A stretch of DNA of 64,000 nt from SVTX01 sp045660325 (GTDB lineage: Bacteria > Bacillota > Clostridia > Oscillospirales > CAG-272). This document shows positions 43,287 through 52,053 of this stretch, piece after piece; position 1 is the stretch's first letter; each line of letters begins with the position of its first letter. Both the position numbers and the translations under genes were made by a program. The notes under the pieces are model-generated. The model worked only from the letters and a program-made list of their open reading frames with translations, made no database searches and was not told where the DNA came from. The stretch covers positions 1-64,000 of the forward strand of contig JAZRDO010000023.1 in the NCBI GenBank assembly GCA_045660325.1, read 5' to 3'.

Positions 43287-44090
43287 TTATTTTTTGCTTT
43301 TATTTTTGTCCGTTAATTCAAATGCCTTTATGATGGCGAACACCATAACCGTATATGCCAAAACTCCGCAAGCGATATCCGAAGCGTAAGTGGCGACCGT
43401 GTCTATCACGTCGGGCAAGGTCTTAATGAAAAGCCCGTTGATCAGCATGTCAAGCTCCGCGCGGAGAGATAAGAGTATCTTCGATACGAGGATCACTCCT
43501 CCACCCACAAGGCATCCGCGAAGCAAGGGATTTTTAATATCTATCAATTTCTTAAAGGGATAGACCCAATGGTCCATATCCGGATAGCCGTTCTTCCCTG
43601 CCGAAAGCTTTGCCTCAAAATACGCCTCGCGATATTTGATAACACCTGTCCTCGCGATAAAGAAGAACACGGTAAATTGGATCACCTCAAGTACCGAGGG
43701 GAGAATTATGGTCCAGAGTGAATCCTCAATAAGTCCGTTGTTAAATGCGGGAATACCGCCGTTTACCACCCAATAAATTATCTGAACTACCGCACACTTG
43801 ATAAGCGCGGAGACGGAGCATAGGATAAACACCTCACCGTAAGCGGCGCTGCCGTTCTTGTAAATCAAAAATACCGTGATCGCATAGATCAGAGAAATTC
43901 CGCATACCTCAAATACCTTACCGAGAAAATTTACGAGATTCGGTAATACCGTATCCATATATTTTACGTCGGAGCTAACGACTGAAAAAATCGGAATAGT
44001 CACCAAATAAAGCACGTAAAACACACAAATGGCGACAAGTAAAATTCTATATGCAGTTTTTATATTTTTATTTGTCTTTGTGTTTTTCAT
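43287..44090 (-). CDS. Predicted polytopic membrane protein
   Basis: A 267-residue protein with about six hydrophobic helices, starting RILLVAICVFYVLYLVTIPIF. A polar central segment (YFEAKLSAGKNGYPDMDHWVYPFKKLIDIKNPLLRG) seems cytoplasmic. No family motif is recognised. An in-frame TTG start seven codons upstream is possible, but the ATG is preferred. It is the promoter-proximal gene of this leftward block, 29 bases from pncB. Confidence 0.65.
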   Translation of the reverse strand: MKNTKTNKNIKTAYRILLVAICVFYVLYLVTIPIFSVVSSDVKYMDTVLPNLVNFLGKVFEVCGISLIYAITVFLIYKNGSAAYGEVFILCSVSALIKCAVVQIIYWVVNGGIPAFNNGLIEDSLWTIILPSVLEVIQFTVFFFIARTGVIKYREAYFEAKLSAGKNGYPDMDHWVYPFKKLIDIKNPLLRGCLVGGGVILVSKILLSLRAELDMLINGLFIKTLPDVIDTVATYASDIACGVLAYTVMVFAIIKAFELTDKNKSKK

Positions 44091-44319
44091 TTTAGGGTAT
44101 GCCTCGCTCAAAAGATAGGGATAGTTATTATAATTATAACATAATATATATAGGAATTCGTGTTTATTTTGTGAACAAAATCCCCTTTTTTCACTTTTTT
44201 ACAAGTTTTTTTGAAAAATCGGATATCTTTTTACGCCACAAGGAAAATTTGCCCCGAAACTTTATGCAAAAAAGCGCATATACCACTAATGAGGCAAATA
44301 CGAATGAAAGGTGCATTTT

Positions 44320-44766
44320 ATGAATAATCAAGACACAACACCTATTAGAATCAGGAACGATTCCACCCCCACGGGAGTGGGCTACGTAATAGTAAACGTA
44401 ACCACCGCACGGGGCGCGATCCCACTCCCAGGCGCGACCGTACGCATTTTTAATTACGAGGACGGCGGAGATAACGGCGCGCTGATTATCACGTCAAAAA
44501 CCGACTCGTCGGGCAGGACCGAAAAAATTCCTCTCCCTGCGCCCCCGAGGTCAGCTTCACTCTCTCCCGGAAACGGAAAATCATATCGGACGTACAATAT
44601 CGACGCGCAGTACGACGGTTACTACAACCAATACTACATAAACGTTCCTGTCTTTGACGGCATCACGGCGGTGCAGAACGTTGATTTAGTCCCAATAGCC
44701 GAAAACGGCACGGACACGACGCTTGACTCAAGGTTCTACCAAAACGAAAATCCCAATCTTGAATAG
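44320..44766 (+). CDS. Small protein with carboxypeptidase-regulatory-like domain
   Basis: A 148-residue protein with a beta-sandwich domain of the carboxypeptidase regulatory type: GVGYVIVNVTTARGAIPLPG followed by ATVRIFN and later TDSSGRTEKIPLP, the pattern of an intein-like, prealbumin-like fold. No signal peptide is present. It leads a three-gene set with two peptidoglycan-binding proteins, ten bases before the next gene, an arrangement common in Clostridia and thought to concern the spore or cell wall. Ribosome site AAAGGTG. Confidence 0.7.
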   Translation: MNNQDTTPIRIRNDSTPTGVGYVIVNVTTARGAIPLPGATVRIFNYEDGGDNGALIITSKTDSSGRTEKIPLPAPPRSASLSPGNGKSYRTYNIDAQYDGYYNQYYINVPVFDGITAVQNVDLVPIAENGTDTTLDSRFYQNENPNLE

Positions 44767-44775
44767 GAGAAGAAT

Positions 44776-46170
44776 ATGCCGAACATCCCGTATATACCCG
44801 AGTTTGTTACAGTTCACTTAGGCGCTCCCGATTCAAACGCGCAGAACGTAACCCTGCCCTTTGCGGATTACATAGCGAACGTAGCATCCTCGGAAATTTA
44901 CCCCACCTGGCCGGAGAGCGCTCTGCGAGCAAATATCTTGGCGCAGATATCCTTTACGCTGAATAGAATTTACACCGAATACTACCGTTCCCGCGGATAT
45001 GATTTTGACATCACCAATTCAATCGCGATCGACCAATCCTTCGTAAACGGAAGAGATATTTTCTCAAATGTCAGCGAGATCGTAAACGAGATCTTTGACA
45101 ACTATATCGTGCGGGGAAACAACGTCGAGCCCCTCTTTGCGACCTATTGCGACGGCGTCGAGGTTACCTGCAACGGCCTCTCTCAATGGGGCTCGGTAAC
45201 CCTTGCGGAGCAAGGTCTTACACCCTACGAGATACTCCAATATTACTACGGAGACGACATAAATATCTCCGAGGCGGAGGATATTCGCGGTATCACGGAA
45301 AGCTACCCGCGTTTTCCCCTCGCCGTCGGCAGCACGGGAGATGACGTACGCCGCATACAGATAAGGCTCAACCGCATATCCGACAATTTCCCCGCAATAC
45401 CGAAGATCCCCGCTCCGTACGGTATTTTCTCGTTTGATACCGAAGAGGCAGTTCGGGAATTTCAGCGCATTTTCAATCTCACTCCCGACGGAATTATCGG
45501 CAAGGCAACGTGGTACGAAATACAAAAAATATACGCGAGCGTCAAGAGACTCAATGACGTAAGCTCCGAGGGTATTGCGCTTGAGGAGGTAACGAATCAG
45601 TTCCCCGAGACACTGCAACTCGGCGACCGCGGAATCGGTGTCAGCTCGCTTCAGTACTACCTCGCATATATATCGCAATTCTACGATACGATAACGCCTA
45701 CGGCTATCGACGGAGTGTTCGGCGCGGGTACGGAGAGCTCGGTCATCTCGGCACAGAACACCTTCGGTCTTACCCCCGACAGAGTAGTCGGAGAAGCAAC
45801 GTGGAACGCCATCTACAACGCATATCTTGGCATCGTCAACACCATTCCCGTAAAGTACACAGAGGGTAACGCGATCCCCTTTCCGGGCGTATTTTTAAGA
45901 GTCGGAATAGAGTCCGAGGACGTCCGCGTTTTGCAGGAATATCTACGCTTTATTTCAGACTACTATCCCGAAATTCCTCCCGTAAATCCGACGGGATATT
46001 TCGGCTATCAGACCGAGGCGGCGGTCGAGGCGGCGCAGTCACTCGCAGGTCTTGAGCCGAACGGGATCGTAGGGCCCGTAACGTGGCTTGAAATAGCGCG
46101 ACTTTATAGTGATCTTTACAACGGAACACGACTCAACGAGGGTCAGTACCCGGGCTTTGCGCCGCAGTGA
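44776..46170 (+). CDS. SpoIID-like protein with three peptidoglycan-binding domains
   Basis: A 464-residue protein. The first 180 residues resemble the SpoIID/LytB domain (FADYIANVASSEIYPTWPES, ALRANILAQISFTLNRI, and CNGLSQWGSVTLAEQGLTPYEILQYYYG). SpoIID is a lytic transglycosylase acting on stem-peptide-free glycan during engulfment. Three PG_binding_1 domains follow, near residues 190-255, 272-345 and 370-450, each with the LGDRGIGVSSLQYYL to VVGEATW pattern. No signal peptide or membrane helix is seen, so export in the mother cell context or by other means must be assumed. The catalytic Glu of SpoIID (EIYP context) appears kept. Confidence 0.8.
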   Translation: MPNIPYIPEFVTVHLGAPDSNAQNVTLPFADYIANVASSEIYPTWPESALRANILAQISFTLNRIYTEYYRSRGYDFDITNSIAIDQSFVNGRDIFSNVSEIVNEIFDNYIVRGNNVEPLFATYCDGVEVTCNGLSQWGSVTLAEQGLTPYEILQYYYGDDINISEAEDIRGITESYPRFPLAVGSTGDDVRRIQIRLNRISDNFPAIPKIPAPYGIFSFDTEEAVREFQRIFNLTPDGIIGKATWYEIQKIYASVKRLNDVSSEGIALEEVTNQFPETLQLGDRGIGVSSLQYYLAYISQFYDTITPTAIDGVFGAGTESSVISAQNTFGLTPDRVVGEATWNAIYNAYLGIVNTIPVKYTEGNAIPFPGVFLRVGIESEDVRVLQEYLRFISDYYPEIPPVNPTGYFGYQTEAAVEAAQSLAGLEPNGIVGPVTWLEIARLYSDLYNGTRLNEGQYPGFAPQ

Positions 46171-46183
46171 TTAGGGAGGAAGA

Positions 46184-46708
46184 ATGAGACAAAACAACCG
46201 TGAAGCAACCATTATGCTTCAAACTTATTTAAGGCAGCTTGCCTACCACGACAACGACATTCCTTTTGTTGTTATTGACGGCATTTTTGAAGAGCAAACG
46301 AGGGATGCGCTCGCCGCATTTCAAAGAAAATACGAGCTTACTCCGAACGGTATCGCCGACAGGCGAACGTGGAATCTCCTGTATGAAAAATACCTTGAAT
46401 CGCTCGAAGAAAACTCAATCGCGGAAAGCCTTTTGGTATTCCCGACACGTCCCGACGGATTTTACTACAAAATGGGAGACGTGGGCTACGGCGTGGGCGT
46501 CATCCAGATGATCCTCGACTCGCTCGATGCATATTACGACTTTGGCAAAATTGCGATCGACCAAAAATTCGGAGAAAAAACACAGCGCGCGGTAAAGACT
46601 TTTCAGGAAAAAAATGGAATTTCACCCACGGGCAACGTAGACAAAAAAACATGGAATCTTCTGGCAGAGCAAATGAATTATCTGCACCGCGATTATTTCA
46701 ATACGTAA
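46184..46708 (+). CDS. Peptidoglycan-binding protein (two PG_binding_1 domains)
   Basis: A 174-residue protein made almost only of two PG_binding_1 domains: residues 9-66 (MLQTYLRQL to GIADRRTWNLLYEKY) and 95-165 (GVIQMILDSL to GNVDKKTWNLLAEQ). No catalytic domain and no signal peptide are visible. It continues the three-gene set and ends in a terminator. A role in recruiting partners to wall or spore cortex is likely but unproven. Confidence 0.8.
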   Translation: MRQNNREATIMLQTYLRQLAYHDNDIPFVVIDGIFEEQTRDALAAFQRKYELTPNGIADRRTWNLLYEKYLESLEENSIAESLLVFPTRPDGFYYKMGDVGYGVGVIQMILDSLDAYYDFGKIAIDQKFGEKTQRAVKTFQEKNGISPTGNVDKKTWNLLAEQMNYLHRDYFNT

Positions 46709-46712
46709 AGAT

Positions 46713-46742
46713 ACGGGCAATCCTGCGATTGCCCGTTTTTTC
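46713..46742 (+). terminator. Terminator of the SpoIID-like set
   Basis: Perfect 10-bp stem ACGGGCAATC with its complement, loop CTGC, followed by TTTTTTC. Confidence 0.9.
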
Positions 46743-46796
46743 TTTGAAAATCAAGGGAATTTATATATAAATATATATAAAAATCACAAAAACAGA

Positions 46797-46825
46797 TTGA
46801 CAAAGCTGTGACGTTGTTGTATAAT
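46797..46825 (+). promoter_or_regulatory. Promoter of the glycoside hydrolase gene
   Basis: TTGACA, 17 bp, TATAAT. An operator-like inverted repeat begins seven bases after the -10. Confidence 0.85.
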
Positions 46826-46831
46826 TATAAG

Positions 46832-46846
46832 TGGCATACTATGCCA
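46832..46846. promoter_or_regulatory. Operator-like inverted repeat at the glycoside hydrolase start site
   Basis: TGGCATACTATGCCA, two 6-bp arms around ACT, sits at the expected transcription start of a consensus promoter. It is a candidate site for a sugar-responsive repressor; no regulator gene is adjacent. Confidence 0.55.
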
Positions 46847-46892
46847 ATTTAAAACACAAAAATTAAAATTCATTCAAATAAAGGAGACTGAA

Positions 46893-49619
46893 ATGGATTT
46901 CAAAAATATTGACAAAAAGTACCGTCCTGTCCCCTTCTGGTCATGGAACGAAAAGCTCACGGTTGACGAAACTCTTCGCCAGACAAAGATGATGGACGAG
47001 GCAGGTATCGGCGGTTACTTCATGCACGCTCGCGGCGGTCTTCAGACCGAATACATGGGCGAGGAATGGTTCGAGAACGTTTCCGCTTGTATCGAGGATG
47101 CAAAGGAAAGAGGTATGCACGCTTGGGCTTACGACGAGAACGGCTGGCCCTCAGGCTTTGGCGGCGGTCTTGTAAACGGCAAGGGCGAAAAGTACTGGCA
47201 GAAGTACCTTCGCTACATTCCGAAGGATGCCGACAGATCCAATATTCCCGAGCACCGCATTATTCACATTGACGACGAATACTGCTTCTACTACGACGTT
47301 AACCCCTTCTACGTTGACACTCTCGACAAAGAGGTTATCGCCGACTTTATAAATGAAATCTACGAGCCCTACTACACAAGATACGGCTCTCAGTTCGACG
47401 GCTTCTTCACAGACGAGCCTCAGATCTCCAGAAACGGTATTCCGTGGAGCTTAACACTCCCCGCAGCATACGAGGCGGCTTACGGTGAAAGCATTTACGA
47501 GATCCTTCCCAAGCTCTATATTCAGAAGGACGGCTTCCCCCACGCGCGAGTTAAGTTCTGGAAGCTTGTAACCGAGCTCTTCTCAAACGCATTCAATAAG
47601 CAGATCTACGAATGGTGCCACGCTCACGATCTTAAGTTCACAGGACATCTCGTTCTTGAGGAAAATCTCGGCTGCCAGCTTATCTCCAACGGCGCTTGTA
47701 TGCCTCACTACGAATATATGGATATTCCCGGTATGGACTGGCTCGGCAGAAACATCTTCCCCTGCTTTACTCACTATCAGGTATCTTCCGTTGCCGCGCA
47801 GACGGGCAAGAAGCAGATCCTCTCCGAAACCTTCGCGCTCTGCGGACACAACGTAGGCTTTGACGAGCTCAAGAGAAACTACGAGTGGATGATGGTACGC
47901 GGTATCAACCTCCTCTGCCAGCACCTTGAGGGCTACTCTCTCCGCGGTATCAGAAAGAGAGACTATCCTCCGGCAATGTACTGCCAGCAGCCTTGGTGGG
48001 CCGACTATAAGGAATTCAACGACGCTATGTCAAGAGTTGGCATGCTCCTCGCTGAAGGTAAGGTTAAGGTGAATACACTTTGTATGCACAATATGACATC
48101 CGCTTGGGTATGCTTTGACAATGCGGCTAATCCCGGCCTTGATTTCTACAATATCGTTCAGGTTGAGGCTATGATGAAGCTTGAAGCAAAGCACATTCCC
48201 TTCCATTTCGGCGACGAAATCATGATGGAAAGACACGGACGAGTTGAAAACGGCAAGCTCATTATCGGCGAGATGGAATACGACACAGTTGTAACTCCTC
48301 GCCACCATATGTACCTTGAGAACACCGAAAAGCTCCTTGCCGAATTCAAGGCACAGGGCGGTAGAATCGTTGAATCCGTTGACGAGCTTGAGGCAAACGA
48401 CATTATCGACAATCCCAAGATCACATACACAACACGCGAGTTCCCCGACTTTACAATGCACTACTTTGTAAGCACAAACGACACAGAGGAGACTGCTAAG
48501 ATCACTCGCGGCAGCTACGCTATTGACGTAGTAACAGGTGAAAAGATCGACTTTACAGGCGAATATACTTTCCCGCAGTACGGCTCCCTTATCGTTATCG
48601 AGGACGGCACACCCAAGTCCGAAAAGAAGGAAGAAAAGACACTCTCTCCCCTCTCTCTTGAAGGCAACTGGACAGTTAAGTCCGCAACCGAAAACGCGCT
48701 CACACTCGACTTCTGCAAGTATTGGTTCGACGGCGAGCTTCAGCAGGAGAACGGCTATATTTTGAACGTTGCCTCCAGAGCTTACGCGCTCGGCAGACCC
48801 GTTGATATCAAGTGCGAATTCAAGGTTGATATGGACTACGTTCCCGCAGAGCTTTACCTTGCCTGCGAAACACCCGAGATCTTCAAGATCGTGATCAACG
48901 GTCGCGAGCTCGAGCAGCGCGATTGCGGTTACTTCCGCGATATTGCCTTCAGAAAGCTTGACGTTTCGGGCTATATGCAGAAGGGCGAGAACGTAATCGA
49001 GCTTTATACTCTCTTCGTTCAGTCGGACAAGGTTTACGAAAATATGGAAAAATCCAAGATTTTCGAATCCGAAAAGAACAAGCTTACATACGATATGGAA
49101 ATTGAGGCTATGTACCTCGTAGGCGACTTCTCCGTTCGTATGGACGGCGAATTCGTTGACACTCCCGGCTATGCGGTTCATTTCGACGGTAGCTTCACGG
49201 TTGACGCTCCCAAGTGTGAGGTAACTCTCCACGAGATCGAAAAGCAGGGCTTCCCCTTCTTCGCAGGCGAGCTTACACTTACAAAGAAATTCACTCTTGA
49301 CTCCGCTGATTACAAGCTCGACTTTATCCGTCGCGGTGTAAACGTAGTTAGAGTTAAGGTAAACGGACGCGACGTTACAAAGGTTCTCTGGGCTCCCTTC
49401 TCGGTTGATCTCTCCGAGTTCCTTACAGCAGGCGAAAACGAGGTTGAAATTACTCTTGTAAATAACCTCCGTAACCTCTTAGGTCCTCACCACCATCCCG
49501 CAGGAGAGCTTCTCTCTGTTGCTCCTCCCTGCTTCTACGACGAGGGCTGCCTCTGGAACGGATTCCACGGCGGACACTTCACAAAGAAGTACAGCTTCGT
49601 TCACACATCCCTTATCTAA
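46893..49619 (+). CDS. Large glycoside hydrolase, GH106/GH2-like
   Basis: A 908-residue protein without signal peptide, so cytoplasmic. The first 450 residues form a barrel-like part beginning PVPFWSWNEKLTVDETLRQTK and carrying GIGGYFMHARGGLQTEYMGEEWF, WAYDENGWPSGFGGG and FDGFFTDEPQ; the C-terminal 300 residues look like galactose-binding or GH2-type beta-sandwiches. This resembles the GH106 alpha-L-rhamnosidase group, but the substrate is not certain. Codon use is highly biased, as for abundant proteins. It stands alone between its own promoter with operator-like repeat and its own terminator, which suggests induction by a sugar. Confidence 0.7.
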   Translation: MDFKNIDKKYRPVPFWSWNEKLTVDETLRQTKMMDEAGIGGYFMHARGGLQTEYMGEEWFENVSACIEDAKERGMHAWAYDENGWPSGFGGGLVNGKGEKYWQKYLRYIPKDADRSNIPEHRIIHIDDEYCFYYDVNPFYVDTLDKEVIADFINEIYEPYYTRYGSQFDGFFTDEPQISRNGIPWSLTLPAAYEAAYGESIYEILPKLYIQKDGFPHARVKFWKLVTELFSNAFNKQIYEWCHAHDLKFTGHLVLEENLGCQLISNGACMPHYEYMDIPGMDWLGRNIFPCFTHYQVSSVAAQTGKKQILSETFALCGHNVGFDELKRNYEWMMVRGINLLCQHLEGYSLRGIRKRDYPPAMYCQQPWWADYKEFNDAMSRVGMLLAEGKVKVNTLCMHNMTSAWVCFDNAANPGLDFYNIVQVEAMMKLEAKHIPFHFGDEIMMERHGRVENGKLIIGEMEYDTVVTPRHHMYLENTEKLLAEFKAQGGRIVESVDELEANDIIDNPKITYTTREFPDFTMHYFVSTNDTEETAKITRGSYAIDVVTGEKIDFTGEYTFPQYGSLIVIEDGTPKSEKKEEKTLSPLSLEGNWTVKSATENALTLDFCKYWFDGELQQENGYILNVASRAYALGRPVDIKCEFKVDMDYVPAELYLACETPEIFKIVINGRELEQRDCGYFRDIAFRKLDVSGYMQKGENVIELYTLFVQSDKVYENMEKSKIFESEKNKLTYDMEIEAMYLVGDFSVRMDGEFVDTPGYAVHFDGSFTVDAPKCEVTLHEIEKQGFPFFAGELTLTKKFTLDSADYKLDFIRRGVNVVRVKVNGRDVTKVLWAPFSVDLSEFLTAGENEVEITLVNNLRNLLGPHHHPAGELLSVAPPCFYDEGCLWNGFHGGHFTKKYSFVHTSLI

Positions 49620-49633
49620 AAATAAAAAACACT

Positions 49634-49666
49634 TTGAGGTGTTGCATAAGCAGCACCTCAATTTTT
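49634..49666 (+). terminator. Terminator of the glycoside hydrolase gene
   Basis: Twelve-bp stem TTGAGGTGTTGC with its complement (one wobble pair), loop ATAA, then TTTTT, close before the AlaX ribosome site. Confidence 0.85.
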
Positions 49667-49674
49667 AAAAGGAT

Positions 49675-50820
49675 ATGACAGAAAGATTATTTGATTTGGA
49701 TTCAAAGCTCTGCGAGTTTGACGCAGAGGTTATCTCCTGTGAAATCGCAGGCGAGAAGTACGAAATTTTGCTCGATAAGACCGCGTTTTTCCCAAACGAG
49801 GGCGGACAAACGAGTGATATCGGTATCCTCGGCAGCGCACAAATTGAAAACGTAATTGAGCGAGACGGCAAGATATTTCATATTTCAAGCTCTCCCTTGA
49901 CCGTCGGCGAGACCGTACACGGCAAAATCGACTTTTCGCACCGCTATTACAATATGCAAAACCACACGGGCGAGCATATAATTTCGGGAATCGTACACGC
50001 AAAATACGGCTATGACAACGTAGGCTTCCACCTCTCCCGCGAGGGTATGACGGTGGATTTCTCGGGCGAGCTCACACGATCCCAGCTTGACGAAATTGAG
50101 GAGCTTGCAAACCGTGTAATCTACGAATGCCACCCGATAAAATGCTATTATCCCGCAAAGGAAGGGCTTTCGGGTATATCTTACCGCGCAAAGCTTGAAA
50201 ACATTGAAAACACCCGACTCGTCGAGATCGAGGGTGTTGATATCTGCGCGTGCTGCGCCCCTCACGTTCACAATACGGGCGAGGTGGGAATTATCAAAAT
50301 TCTCGACTTTATAAGATACAAGGGCGGCGTGCGCCTCAACGTCGTTTGCGGTATGGCGGCGCTCTACGATTACCGCGAAAAATACAACCAGTGTAAGCTT
50401 ATCGGGGGCGCGCTCTCAGTCAAGCAAAACGAGGTTTTCGATGCGACTCAAAGACTTCTCGATACCATTGACGGATATCGCGAAAAGCTTTATCTGGCAA
50501 AGCGTTCCCTTCGCGAGTACAAGATAGCATCCATTGATGCGACAGACGGAAACGTTTGTATTTTTGAAGACGATGGCGATATGAATGATATGCGCGAGCT
50601 GCTCAATTCCATAATGCCTAAATGCTCCGGCATCTGCGCCTGCTTTGTAGGCAATGACAGGGACGGATATAAGTTCATCGCGGCAAGTGAGCGCGTAAAT
50701 ATGCGGGAGATTGCCACCAAAATGAAGAATGAGCTGAATGCCCGTGGCGGCGGATCGGAAAAAATGATTCAAGGAAGCATTGCCTCCTCACGCGAAAAAA
50801 TACAGGATTTTTTCAAATAA
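49675..50820 (+). CDS. AlaX-type alanyl-tRNA editing protein (long form)
   Basis: A 381-residue stand-alone relative of the AlaRS editing domain. The zinc motif HTGEHIISG (HxxxH, near residue 103) and CACCAPHV (CxxxH, near 198) are present, with FPNEGGQTSD before them, matching AlaX proteins that hydrolyse Ser-tRNA-Ala or Gly-tRNA-Ala. The C-terminal 150 residues (EVFDATQRLLDTIDGYREKL, coiled coil, then KIQDFFK) resemble the oligomerisation end of AlaRS and define the long form. The ribosome site AAAGGA is very close to the ATG, but no better start exists. Confidence 0.88.
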   Translation: MTERLFDLDSKLCEFDAEVISCEIAGEKYEILLDKTAFFPNEGGQTSDIGILGSAQIENVIERDGKIFHISSSPLTVGETVHGKIDFSHRYYNMQNHTGEHIISGIVHAKYGYDNVGFHLSREGMTVDFSGELTRSQLDEIEELANRVIYECHPIKCYYPAKEGLSGISYRAKLENIENTRLVEIEGVDICACCAPHVHNTGEVGIIKILDFIRYKGGVRLNVVCGMAALYDYREKYNQCKLIGGALSVKQNEVFDATQRLLDTIDGYREKLYLAKRSLREYKIASIDATDGNVCIFEDDGDMNDMRELLNSIMPKCSGICACFVGNDRDGYKFIAASERVNMREIATKMKNELNARGGGSEKMIQGSIASSREKIQDFFK

Positions 50821-50844
50821 TTTAAAAATTTTAAGCTCCACCAC

Positions 50845-50873
50845 TTGAAATAGTTTTAAATATGTTTTATAAT
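50845..50873 (+). promoter_or_regulatory. Promoter of the DUF1836-mrnC-ppiB group
   Basis: TTGAAA, 17 bp, TATAAT, 85 bases before the first ATG. Confidence 0.75.
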
Positions 50874-50958
50874 AGTACGTAAGATACGAAATACTTATTT
50901 ATACGATTAAATAAGGTTTCGATAACCACATTTGCAAAAAGAAAGGAAACGGCACAGT

Positions 50959-51645
50959 ATGAACCGAGAAGAAATGAATTCCCTGATCCTTGACTCCGTA
51001 CGCGACGCCGATCTTACGACGAACGAGATTCCTTCCATTGATCTGTATCTTGAGCAGATCATAAGACTTATTTCAGATAAAAATGCTCAGGGCTCCGAGA
51101 TCTTCTCCGACCGAGTTCCCACGAAAACTATGGTCAACAATTACTCGAAGGCAGAGATCATCACACCGCTTAAGGGCAAGACCTACAACAAAGAGCAAAT
51201 TATCCAGATATTGCTTACAAATTCACTTAAAAATACGCTTTCCATAGCCGAGATAAAGAGCATTATGGATTGCATTTACAAAAATGAAAATGCGACCGAG
51301 AATCTCTACTCTCTATACGACCAATATTTCAAGGCGAAGGAAGACGCAAGACAGCTTACTGTTGAGAATGCGGAGCGCATTATAGAGAAAAGCAAGCTTG
51401 ATTCCGAGAACACTCTTGATATGATCCTTCTCTCCTGCGCCCTCTCCGCACTTGCGGACTACTATAAGTGTATGGCAAAAGCAGTGCTTGGAAAGACCTG
51501 CGAGACAGAACTTGCCGATATGGTAAGCGACGAAGAGACAGAGGCAGTCGAGGAAAGCAAGAAGGCGGCAAAAAAGGCAAAGAAAGCTGCAAAAAAGGCG
51601 GCGAAGGCTGAAGCCAAGGAAGCAGAAAAGAAAGCCGAGGAATAA
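50959..51645 (+). CDS. DUF1836-family protein with Lys/Ala-rich tail
   Basis: A 229-residue protein. Residues about 20-130 match the DUF1836 pattern, a winged or MerR-like helix-turn-helix domain (TKTMVNNYSKAEIITPLKGK with the following helix YNKEQIIQILLTNSLK). The last 40 residues are a charged Lys/Ala/Glu tract (KKAAKKAKKAAKKAAKAEAK), probably a flexible or coiled DNA- or RNA-binding tail. Function is unknown. It precedes mrnC by two bases and probably shares its transcript, which links it loosely to RNA metabolism. The start used has GAAAGGAAA upstream; nine extra codons are possible but less likely. Confidence 0.72.
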   Translation: MNREEMNSLILDSVRDADLTTNEIPSIDLYLEQIIRLISDKNAQGSEIFSDRVPTKTMVNNYSKAEIITPLKGKTYNKEQIIQILLTNSLKNTLSIAEIKSIMDCIYKNENATENLYSLYDQYFKAKEDARQLTVENAERIIEKSKLDSENTLDMILLSCALSALADYYKCMAKAVLGKTCETELADMVSDEETEAVEESKKAAKKAKKAAKKAAKAEAKEAEKKAEE

Positions 51646-51647
51646 CT

Positions 51648-52025
51648 ATGGCAATAATATTTGAAGAAATATCTACGGATGCCCTGGCGTATCTTGGGGA
51701 CTCGGTTATCGAGCTTCTCGTCCGCGAGCATCTTGTAAATATGAACATAACAAGCTCGGGCGGACTTAACTCAAAATCCCTCGAATTTGTAAAAGCAGGC
51801 GCACAGGCGCAGGCTATGAGAAACATTCTCCCCCTTCTGACCGACGAAGAGGAGGCAATATTCAAGCGCGGACGTAATAAGGCGGGCGGAAACGTGCCGA
51901 AAAGCGCCACAGTCAGCGAATATCGCGCGGCAACGGGTATGGAAACACTTTTCGGTTACCTTCATCTTAAGGGCGACAGAGAGCGAATTTCCCTCCTCTT
52001 CCGCGAGGGCTATAAAATACAGTAA
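51648..52025 (+). CDS. mrnC: Mini-ribonuclease III
   Basis: A 125-residue RNase III domain protein lacking the double-stranded RNA-binding domain, as usual for Mini-III, which matures the ends of 23S rRNA in Firmicutes. The signature ALAYLGDSVIELLVREHLV carries the catalytic Asp, and FKRGRNKAGGNVPKSATVSEYRAATGMETLFGYLHL is the typical C-terminal block. It starts two bases after the DUF1836 gene and is followed by ppiB after 28 bases. Confidence 0.92.
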   Translation: MAIIFEEISTDALAYLGDSVIELLVREHLVNMNITSSGGLNSKSLEFVKAGAQAQAMRNILPLLTDEEEAIFKRGRNKAGGNVPKSATVSEYRAATGMETLFGYLHLKGDRERISLLFREGYKIQ

Positions 52026-52053
52026 AATAAAAAAACGAAAGGATACCTTAAAA

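Noticed and set aside
48030..49232. A 400-codon minus-strand frame inside the glycoside hydrolase gene
   Set aside because: Long antisense frames arise from the strong codon bias of the sense gene; the product has no recognisable domain.
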